From Triplophysa rosa (lineage: Eukaryota; Chordata; Actinopteri; Cypriniformes; Nemacheilidae): a stretch of 64,000 bases of DNA. Position 1 is the stretch's first letter. Each line of letters opens with the position of its first letter. The stretch spans positions 1,349,212 through 1,413,211 of the forward strand of contig NC_079900.1 of the NCBI RefSeq assembly GCF_024868665.1, in the 5' to 3' direction. This document shows, piece by piece, positions 56,193-64,000 of the stretch. The notes beneath the pieces are model-generated. The model did not search any database and was not told where the DNA came from. It saw only the letters and a list, made by a program, of their open reading frames with translations. A program made the position numbers and the translations under genes.

Positions 56193-56760
56193 TGTCATGT
56201 CTTTCTTGATCTTGTGGCAGAGTCATGGCAAAGCCTTAGGTTTTATGTGGAGAGAGGCATTTTGAACCTTTTGGCTTTCCTTATGCTCTCTCCGGTCTCG
56301 TCTATGGCCCCGCCCCTCTCGTTCCTCGTTTAGCTTTCCACCTGTGTCTCATTACCCACACCTGCCCATTGTTATCATCCTTTGTTAGTCTCCCTATATA
56401 ATGCCCTCCTGCCTTCTGTCCTGTGCTTGTTCGTACTGGTACTTGTGCTTGTATGTGTGTTCGCCTTGCCCTGTATTACATTGCCCTGTGTGCTACTTCT
56501 TACCTGTGGATCCCTTACCTGTGTCTGGAACTTTATTATTTACCACGTCGTGTCTTCGTGTGTTTGTAAGTAGTTTATAGTTATCCTGTCTCCTTTGTTT
56601 TTGCCCCCTCGTGGGAAGTCTTTGTTTTGAGCTTGTATATTTTGGTTGTGCTCCTTGTTTGCTCCCCATCGTGGTTTTTTTTGTTTTTTATTAAAGTCTT
56701 GTTTGTCACCCCTTCACTGCTGCCTGCATCTGGGTTCTTCTCACCTGACAAACCGTGACA
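56193..56760 (+). mobile_element. Ty3/gypsy-type LTR, plus orientation
   Basis: Begins tgtcatgtctttcttg and ends caaaccgtgaca (568 bp). Contains a TATA-like ctatataatgcc, the block ttttgccccctcgtgggaag and a tattaaagtc poly(A) signal. A related LTR starts at 63440. It is joined head to head with 55544-56191. Confidence 0.75.
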
Positions 56761-57286
56761 GAACTGGTAGACGGACCAAAGCAGCGGCTGACCGCCACCA
56801 GGTCTCTCCTCCTACCTATATTTGTGGTCAGTGCGGGTATGCCTCTCTACCAAGGACCTGCCTCTCCGCGCGCCCTCTCGTAAGCTGGTGCCCAAGTTCA
56901 TTTGTCCATACCGCATCACAAAGCTGGTTAACCCAGTGGCCGTCAGACTCAAACTTTCCCCTTCCCTTGGTCGGGTCCACCCTGTTTTTCATGTGTCCAG
57001 GGTTAAGCCGGTGTTCTCCTCCCCCCTTCACCCTGCCAGTAATCGCCCCGTTCCCCCTCCCCCACGTCTAGTGAATGGCTCCCCCACCTACACGGTGAGG
57101 AAGTTGCTGGACGTTCGTCGCCGGGGCAGGGGTGTTCAGTACCTCGTGGACTGGGAAGGCTATGGCTCAGAGGAGAGATGTTGGGTACCATCCCGGGACA
57201 TTCTGGACCCGTCTCTGATCTCGGACTTCCATCGACAACGAGGTGAGCCCCCTCCTAGGATGCCCGGTGGCACCGCTGGGGGGTCC
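56761..57286 (+). pseudogene. Ty3/gypsy integrase C-terminus with chromodomain
   Basis: The frame starts in the integrase C-terminal region ([15 protein letters not shown]), shifts near 56830, and continues [35 protein letters not shown] and the chromodomain [20 protein letters not shown] with [14 protein letters not shown] (about 57083-57215). This is the tail of a chromovirus-type Ty3/gypsy pol; such chromodomains help choose the chromatin target. Protease, RT, RNase H and the integrase core are missing, so it is a dead fragment. Confidence 0.88.
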
Positions 57287-58411
57287 TGTGGGGTCTCGCG
57301 TCTGAGCACTTGTTTGTTTTGTTTCATGTCGAACACATGGTTCAGCTTGACAGCTCTCCATGTGCTCGGTGTCTTAGTGACAGCCCCGCCCCCTCATGTT
57401 GACATTAATTACCTCATTATTGTTTCACTCCTTTCACCTGGGTTGGCTCCGGTTTTCTCTCTCCCCTCCTGGTTTCTCATTCTCTCCCGTGATTCTTTTC
57501 CTTTTTAAATCACCTTGTACCTCCGTCCTGTGTCAGATCGTCAGTGTTATTTCCGGCGACTTACTGGTCGTTTATCTAGTCTTGGGTATCGTGTTAATCA
57601 CCTCTTTTTCGTCCAGGCTCCTGAGCTGTGTTTGCCACGTGGTGTCTTCTTGTCTGCCTGCAGCATCGGACTCACTGCACGGATCCTGTTTATCTGGCTG
57701 GTCGGTCTGACGGCTCTGGAGGGATTTTCCATCCACCACTTTCCCAGCCTCACAAGGAACTGCTTCCTAGTCTTGGAGACTGGTCCCTGTATGTTCTCCT
57801 GTCGGTCAAAGTGGATTGCATCCAAGTATCTCTGCCCTGACGGTCTAGTGGATTCTCATTGGAATATAACTCTCCTGTCGGTCAAAGTGGGTTTCATCCA
57901 AGTATCTCTGCCCTGTCAGTCTAGTGGATTCTCATTGGAATGTGATTCTCCTGTCGGTCTAGTGGATTCTCATTGGAATATGATTCTCCTGTCGGTCTAG
58001 TGGTTTCTTCGGTTACCTGTCTCAAAGTGGATTATTTGAACAGCCTGTAACGGTTGACCTTCTGCTTGCTCATTGGACATTTTTGCCCAGAGAATTCTCT
58101 GGCTCTGTCTTCTCACTCCCACGGCAGTGGGTGACACTCTCAGCCTCACGATCAGTTGCGGATTTCCCGCTGGATACGAACCGCATTGCCTTTCCCCTTT
58201 TTTGTGGCCGAGTGCTAGGGCCTTTTTGCCCTGTGCATTCCCAGACTCTATTTTTGACTCACCTGTCATACAGACCTTGGGTGTCTGAAGTGTAGCCGCC
58301 TGTCGGCCCTTTGTTTGTGGTTATTCCCTTTTGTATTTGCTGTATTTGCTGAGTGAGGTGCTTATTATAGATTCTTATTACCCTGCTTCTGACTCTCGAG
58401 TTTCCCTAACA
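57287..58411 (+). mobile_element. Probable 3' LTR of the gypsy fragment (second family)
   Basis: Follows a purine run (gctggggggtcc) after the pol fragment, begins tgtggggtctcgcgtctg and ends gagtttccctaaca. It differs from the LTRs at 55544-56760, so two gypsy families are mixed here. It contains an internal tandem repeat (57785-58020). Confidence 0.55.
57785..58020. repeat. Tandem repeat inside the LTR
   Basis: Units built from ctcctgtcggtcaaagtgg, catccaagtatctctgccct and gtctagtggattctcattgg: two long units of about 95 bp, then shorter units of about 40 bp lacking the middle block. Confidence 0.8.
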
Positions 58412-59099
58412 GAACCTGAAATATACCTGGTCTGAAATATAAAAACATTATCTTAATATTACTGTTGATATTTTATTTAATATCATGACTATTGTCAAAT
58501 AATAGAATGTGTTAAATGTCTTTCTTACAGTTCATTCTTGTTGACCATAAAGACAAATAGTTTATGGGTGATATTGCTGTTTTTGCATTAATACTGTACA
58601 TCTTCCCATTTTTTCTTTTAGTAGCATAAACATTTTTTTTTCAAACTGGGAATAAACAAAACTGAAAAACTCTTAACTGAAAAAGTAAATAACTGCCGTT
58701 ATAATGAATGAAGTTGACTGCGTTAAACTTCCATTCTAATAAATGAATCTGACTGTAACTGTTGTTTTTATAAGCAAGCGGTGATTCATCTAAACTTCTG
58801 ATTGGCCATTACGTTCATGCACAACCTGACAAGAGGAAACTGCGCTAAATACACAATAATAGCAACAAATAATGAGAAAATTTTGAAAAAATACTTTGCT
58901 GGAGTTAAGTTTTGAAGAATATGTCGAGTCTCTTCAGATTTGTACTGACAAAAAATCTGTTAAAAATTACTGTATAATGATTTACAGCATAAACATATTC
59001 ACCAAAATGTTCCCACGATGCTTTGCAGATCTACAGCATGTATACAGGTTCTACAGGAAGGATTTGATCATTTTGCAGATATTTGTAACAGTGTACGTG
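58412..59099. other. Stretch without recognised gene
   Basis: AT-rich; part (58940-59090) is related to 9360-9530 as an old dispersed repeat. Confidence 0.35.
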
Positions 59100-59229
59100 T
59101 GTCTCATCTAACATGACAGAAGAGATCTAAAAAAATATTCTGTCATTTTTTCCTCCTCATGTGTTTGTAAACGTGTATGTGAGTCTTTCTTTCGTGGAAC
59201 ACAAAAGATACTTTGAGAAATGTCGCATT

Positions 59230-59465
59230 GGTTTTGTACATTACAAATAGAGGTGCTTAAAAAGTTCTTCATAGCGATGCCATAAAATAACCATTTTGGG
59301 TTCCACAAAGAACCATCTCGTTCTTACCTTTTTATAATCTGAAGAACATTTTTTTGCCACAAAGAACCTTTTGTGAAACAAAATGTTAAAGGTTCTTTAT
59401 TGAACCATTTAGACAAAAAAAAGGTTCTGCTATGGCATCGTGAAGCACCTTTATTTTGCAATGGA
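59230..59465. repeat. MITE of the aagaaccttttt family (copy 2 side)
   Basis: Shares ggtgctt, ttcttacctttttataatct and aaaggttctttattgaacca with 34041-34283 and 35840-36020. Confidence 0.65.
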
Positions 59466-59877
59466 AGTCAGTGGTGTTAGGTGTTGTTTGTTTATCAACA
59501 TTCTTCAAAATATCTTCTTTTGTGTTCTGCAGAAGAAAGAAACTCACACAGGTTTGAAAAAACGTGAGGATGAATAAATGTATGTATATATATATATATA
59601 TGTTTTTAAATCTGCTGAGTTTCTCCCTCAACATCTCAGCTGGATTTTCTTTGTAAGTCTGACATGAAACAATGTGTGTTGTGAAAAGCAAACAAATGGA
59701 TTTCTGCAGAAAGCTGTGCAGTATTCTCTTACTGTATGTCAACAAGTGACTTGTTTGTTTGAAGTGTTTTTAAACAAGATGAATTGAGCCATTAAAGGTC
59801 AGGAGAAGATAAAGGTTTCGGTTTCAAGAGAAGATAAAGACGTGAGAATGGAGTTCACACATGTACACATTCACACA

Positions 59878-60045
59878 ATTACACACACACAATCATGCAT
59901 ACATACAAATTTTCACACACATACATGCATTGTCCCAAAAAAATAAACACACACATTTACAAGCACACATGCACACTTGCACACTTACACACACATAAGC
60001 ATGTTTACAACCATTGACATACACACTTTCTGTACATACACAAAC
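59878..60045. repeat. CA-rich cryptic simple repeat
   Basis: Many short acacac and cacatac runs without a pure array. Confidence 0.7.
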
Positions 60046-60507
60046 AGAATTAGAGCAGGTTTTAGTCTTATTGTGTTATTGTTGGTTACGGGTTTATGCT
60101 TGAATGTGCAGGTGATTCTTTTGAAACGTGATTAGATAATGTGTTGTTTTCCATAGATCCCCAACTGATAAATCTCCCGGTGTAGTTCACAAACACACAC
60201 ATCATATCTGAGGGGTTGTGTTGTGTTGAATACAGATGTCTGTCAGATGAAGACACATCCCAACCCTGCGGCGTGTGCCATCATTATTGGTTACAGTATT
60301 TATCATAATCCTCCTTTTTAAACTCAGCGTTTTAAGAGCAATTACACCGTCAGTCACTTTCACAGGAAAACTCACTCTGTTTGTACATTGCCAATAAGTT
60401 GAAATGCTCTTGGCAGAAGAAGAGTCTTTAGTTACTGAGGTATTGAGATAAACTTGTCTAGAAGCCGGTTTATGGTTTATGATTCATGATTCATTCAGTC
60501 AGTGCTG

Positions 60508-60957
60508 TTAAAGGAACATTCCACTTTTTTTTGGAAATACTGTATGCTCATTTTCCAACTCCCCAAGAGTTAATAAATTGCTTTAAATAAACACTGCGCC
60601 TGCTGCGGCCATGTTATGGCAGCAAACTTCCTTGATTATTACGCCGGAATGGGAGTATAGTTTCTAATCAAATCGGCCTAGAAAATCGCAACATTTCATT
60701 TTCCGCCTGTCTTAGTACACGATATAACTACAGAAGAGTCAAGTTTTAAATGCAAAAATATCGAAACTCTTTGGTCATTTTTGAACGCAATGCTACTGGT
60801 CTAATTGGATTCAATGATATATGCTAATCTATGCTAAAAGTGCTATCGCCAGACCCGGAGATCGGCAGAATACATTACAAAACGGTAAAACTCAACTTAT
60901 TAACTTGGGGAGTTGGAAAATGAGTATATTTCCAAAAAAAGTGGAATGTTCCTTTAA
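60508..60957. mobile_element. TTAA MITE with 50-bp inverted ends (copy 2 only)
   Basis: Inverted ends ttaaaggaacattccacttt and aaagtggaatgttcctttaa, continuing inward through ggaaaatgag and cattttcc for about 50 bp. Copy 1 has ctggtaacagttt at the equivalent site (37701-37713), an empty site. TTAA duplication suggests Kolobok/piggyBac-type movement. Confidence 0.85.
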
Positions 60958-61232
60958 CAGTTTGTAATGTCTTTTCCATATTCCTGTAACAGCTGTAGTA
61001 AAGAAATGTCTGTACTTCTGCTGCACTCTAGTGGAGGAATAATGTAGGTACACTGCTGTAAGAAGTGGTGGGACCTTTATTGTGTAATTGTTCAGGATTT
61101 GTATTGCTTCATAAAGTGGAGAGACTTTTATTGTCTAGTTGATTAGGATTTGCACTGCTGAATGATGTGGATGGATGTTCTGTGTAGTTGTTCAGGATTT
61201 GCGCAGATAGAATGGATGTTTTACTGTGTAAT

Positions 61233-61654
61233 ACAAGGATATTCAAACTTTTTTGTCAGTTGTCAACTTGAAGTACCCCCTGAGATTAAACAAAAATATT
61301 TTAAGAACACATTTGCATGTTTATCATAAAAACAAAATCTTATTTTTTTTATTGTACAGTAGTATTTTACACAACGATTGTTATTTTTTAACCTGTAGCT
61401 TTTCTTTGCAATTTTGTTTTTTCAATGTAATGGAAACAACAGTGGTAGATACAGTTCTGTATCAACTCACGGACCCCCTGCAATTCCTTGACAAACAGAA
61501 AATACAAGACAAACCATGAAATACTCAAAAATGTATCTATGATGAGTCTATGATGCGCACCTGACAAAAGAAAAAAATCATAGTACTGTGTTATCTGAGG
61601 AACACACTACACTACTCATGAATACAGAATCCCCAGAACCATTTGCCAGCTTCC
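61233..61654. other. Stretch right of duplication copy 2
   Basis: No gene recognised; the open frame 61253-61519 has no family signature. Confidence 0.35.
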
Positions 61655-61863
61655 CTTGAAGGGATTGTTCACCAAGATCTCATCCCCAATTTACTACCAT
61701 AGTAGGGAAAATAAATACTATGACAGTCAATGGGGATGAGATCTGACATTCTTCCAAATATCTTACTTTGTGTTTAGTAGAACAAAGAAATGTATAGAGG
61801 TTTGGAACAGTCTGAGGGTGAGTAAATTAAGAATTTTCACTTTTGGTTGAAGTATCCCTTTAA
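61655..61863. repeat. MITE of the gttcacc/agggtgagtaaatt family
   Basis: Ends gaagggattgttcacc and ttgaagtatccctttaa with inner inverted ctcatccccaattt and ggggatgagatct. A common cyprinid repeat type. Confidence 0.6.
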
Positions 61864-61889
61864 ATACCAAAATACACCAAAAAGCCTCA

Positions 61890-62660
61890 TGTGAAAAAAG
61901 CCACATTGGGAGGAGCCAGGGGGGCCCGGAGCAGGAGGAGTCTGATGGAGGTACAGAGACCCGCCACGGTGGAGTTGCCGGAGGGAGGAGCCATGGTGGA
62001 GGGGCAACACCAGGGGGCCGACCGATGGGAAGGAGCCGGTAGAGCAGGAGCCCAGGGTGGAGACGAGCAGACAGAGAGCCAGGGTGATACTGAGGATCCG
62101 GAGGGCCAAGGCAGAACCGGCAGCTCAGGCAACTGAGGCCGAGGCAGGGATCTGGAAGACCGCGGTGGAGCCAGATCAACCGAGGATGAAGGTGGAGTCG
62201 GCGGGAAGGAGCCTGACAGAGCCATAGGGATTGAGATACGGTGTATCTGGAGGATTTGAGTCCCGAGGCAGTGGATGGTTGAGGACTGACAAAAGCAGAG
62301 ACGGAGGGACGAGGGAGCCTGGTGGCACTGGTGAGATGATGGGCCATGGTGGAGACGAGGGAGGCAGGAGCCAAGGTGCAGCCAATTGGTCGGATAAAGG
62401 CTGGAGGCAGAGACATGGGATACTCAACCACTAATGTACAGTAGCTGGCAACTGGAGATCCTGAAGCTCATCCGACCCAATGGCATTGGCATGCTGAGGG
62501 TAAGCTGAGGTGTCTTCAGAAGCCAGCGGACCCAGGGCTGATGGACTGGCTGGCAGCAACAGAGGAGGCGGGAGAGGAAGGCTGGGCGGGACCTTTTTGG
62601 AGAGCAGGACAGAAACAGTAGAGACAAAGGAGAGCTGGGAGGGACCAGCAGAGATGCTAC
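61890..62660. other. GC- and purine-rich stretch, function unknown
   Basis: Rich in ggagg and gagcca motifs on the plus strand, giving overlapping Pro/Ser- or Gly/Glu-rich frames on both strands (longest 222 aa on minus, 61763-62431). No domain recognised. Codon content looks compositional rather than coding; probably an old transposon piece. Confidence 0.35.
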
Positions 62661-62668
62661 AGGATAGC

Positions 62669-62815
62669 TTTCCTGTAGCTCAGTGGTAAGAGCATTGCGT
62701 TAACAACGCAAGGTTGTGGGTTCGATCCCAGGGATTGCACATGCCTATGTATAAATGTATAGAATAAAGCAATATAAGTCGCTTTGGATAAAAGCGTCTG
62801 CCAAATATGTAAATG
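62669..62815 (+). mobile_element. tRNA-Val-like SINE
   Basis: The head folds like a tRNA: D-arm region tgtagctcagtggtaagagc, anticodon stem-loop ttgcgttaacaacgcaa with AAC in the anticodon position, and B box ggttcgatccc. The tail carries gctttggataaaagcgtctg, shared by many fish SINEs. It lacks a closed acceptor stem, so it is a SINE rather than a tRNA gene. Confidence 0.8.
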
Positions 62816-63439
62816 TAAATGATGATCCTCTCTGCAGTCTTTACAACTCTCTGCCGGCATTTGCGGGACCGATCACGTTCTGATGAAAGGAAATGATTGG
62901 AAGCTACCAACTCGACAAAGAGGGGAATTACAAACTACCCCCATTGTAATCCGTCAGAATGACAGACAGCCTTCAGATTTTTCCGTTACTGGTAAAAAAA
63001 ATCTGTCAATGACGGAGAATTTTCAGGTTAATACTCCCTGGGGCATGCTCCCCTGGGTGACAAAACACCCAGCAAAATGGCTGAGGAGAATAGGAGAAAC
63101 TAGGAAACCGCCGCTGCGTCCGAAATCGCATACTGTGACTGTGAATTTGAATCGGCTGTTGAAACAGTATGTTCTATAAAGTATGAGTAGTTTTACATTT
63201 CGGACATCTGCGTTCGCCATGTTTTATGGTCATGTGACCCGTATGCTCTTTGACCTATGATGCTATAACAAACTATAAGTGAGCTTTTATAAAAACATAA
63301 TTTAGTCACGAGATATTCGTATTAAACGTATTTCGCAACATAAATGTTACTAATGATTTAGTAGCATTAACAAAAAACATCTATTTGTATATACAGTATA
63401 ATAATTTAATTTACATAAAACGAACTAGGCTATTTATTG
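62816..63439. other. Stretch without recognised gene
   Basis: Contains a dispersed repeat at about 63113-63235 that is the inverted relative of 50055-50160. Nothing else supported. Confidence 0.4.
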
Positions 63440-64000
63440 TCATGGCTCTGCTTCATTTAGTCATGTTTTTCTTGGTCCTGTAGCAGAGTCATGACAAAGC
63501 CTTTGGTCGTGTGTGGAGAGAAACATATTATTTGTCCTTTTGACAATAATATACGTTCTCTCCAGTGTCTCGTCTCTGTTCCCGCCATCTTGTTTCCTCG
63601 TTAACTTTCCCTGAGTGTTTTATTACCCACACCTGCCCCATGTCGTTATCCCTTGTTTGTCTTACCTATATATACCCTCTTGTTTCTTTGTCCTGTGCTC
63701 GTGGATTGTACTGTGTTCTGTGCATGTACGTTGTACTGTGTTTTGTTATGCTCCTCGTCCAGTGGTCCTGTTCCCAGCCTTGCTCCTGTTTTGTGAGTTT
63801 TGTGTTCTACCCTGTCGTGTTGTGTTTGATTTAAGACGTTTGGTTGTGTCCTTTAGTTTAGTTTTACTGTTCGTGTTTTTATTTTGCCCCCTCGTGGGAA
63901 GTCTTTTGTTTTATACAGTATATATTTCTTAGTTCTGTTTTCCCCCATGGTGGGTGTTTTGTTTTGTGTTAAATAAAATCCCTGTTAACCCCTTCACCTC
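63440..64000 (+). mobile_element. Ty3/gypsy-type LTR cut by the window end
   Basis: Begins tgtcatggctctgcttc and follows the plus-strand LTR at 56193-56760 block by block (attacccacacctgccc, ttttgccccctcgtgggaag, taaataaaatccctg). It runs off the window before the expected LTR end. Confidence 0.75.

Larger units (their letters stand above)
41363..61232. repeat. Segmental duplication, copy 2 (prcd-cygb block)
   Basis: Direct repeat of 18935-37985, same gene order and strand. It differs by a large insertion in the prcd intron, loss of most of the minisatellite, a shortened cytoglobin intron 1 and gypsy sequence upstream of cytoglobin. Confidence 0.9.

Noticed and set aside
18935..61232. Both duplication copies being simply two alleles misassembled
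   Set aside because: Not excluded, but 11 residue changes in one exon, different left flanks and several private insertions make true paralogs more likely.
61763..62431. 222-codon Pro/Ser-rich open frame on the minus strand
   Set aside because: Overlaps equally long frames on the other strand, follows from GC-rich ggagg composition, includes part of a MITE and has no recognisable domain or splice context.
62676..62740. Functional tRNA-Val gene
   Set aside because: tRNA-like head lacks a paired acceptor stem and continues into a SINE tail.

Overview
The window is vertebrate nuclear DNA, most likely from a cyprinid-like teleost. Its genes are split by GT-AG introns, the DNA is crowded with fish-type transposons (Tx1/L1 and L2 LINEs, hAT and Tc1/mariner elements, TTAA-type MITEs, tRNA-derived SINEs, Ty3/gypsy LTRs), and long dinucleotide repeats are common. 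The organism call rests on repeat content and gene similarity recalled from memory; no search was run.

Layout. 1-9.0 kb: three Tx1-clade LINEs lie head to tail, separated by (TC)n microsatellite. The first two (A, B) are broken and lack their 3' halves; the third (C, 3344-8924) is full length with two open ORFs. 9.6-12.9 kb: a 5'-truncated L2 LINE with an open 791-aa endonuclease/RT ORF. 13-16 kb: MITEs and a SINE nested in a hAT-type element. 16.2-18.7 kb: a complete six-exon gene on the minus strand matching tmem220. 18.9-38.0 kb and 41.4-61.2 kb: two direct copies of a roughly 20-kb segment. Each copy carries, on the minus strand, a two-exon prcd (photoreceptor disc component) and a three-exon cytoglobin (cygb1-like) gene. 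Between the copies (38-41.4 kb) are Tc1, L2 and hAT pieces and two small FBF1-like exons. 46.9-49.9 kb, inside the second copy, holds exon remnants of a SAM-domain-like fish family, a hAT/ZBED-like exon and a SINE. 54.5-58.4 kb, upstream of the second cytoglobin, holds Ty3/gypsy debris, including two head-to-head LTRs and a chromodomain integrase end. 61.6-64 kb holds MITE, GC-rich and SINE sequence and an LTR running off the window end.

Gene relationships. prcd and cygb are also close neighbours in mammals, so the pair looks like an ancestral unit that was duplicated in tandem here. The copies differ unevenly. Cytoglobin exon 1 and its flanks, and the prcd exons, are about 99-100% identical. 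Cytoglobin exon 2 and its flank differ by roughly 7-13%, and in the second copy both the CD1 Phe and the distal His of the heme pocket are replaced while the frame and splice sites stay intact. The second cytoglobin has also lost most of its 3' UTR. Several transposons are present in one copy only and help order events after the duplication.

Limits: exon models were read by eye from splice signals, phase and similarity. Percent identities are hand counts on short stretches. Family names for repeats are from recognition, not from a library search.
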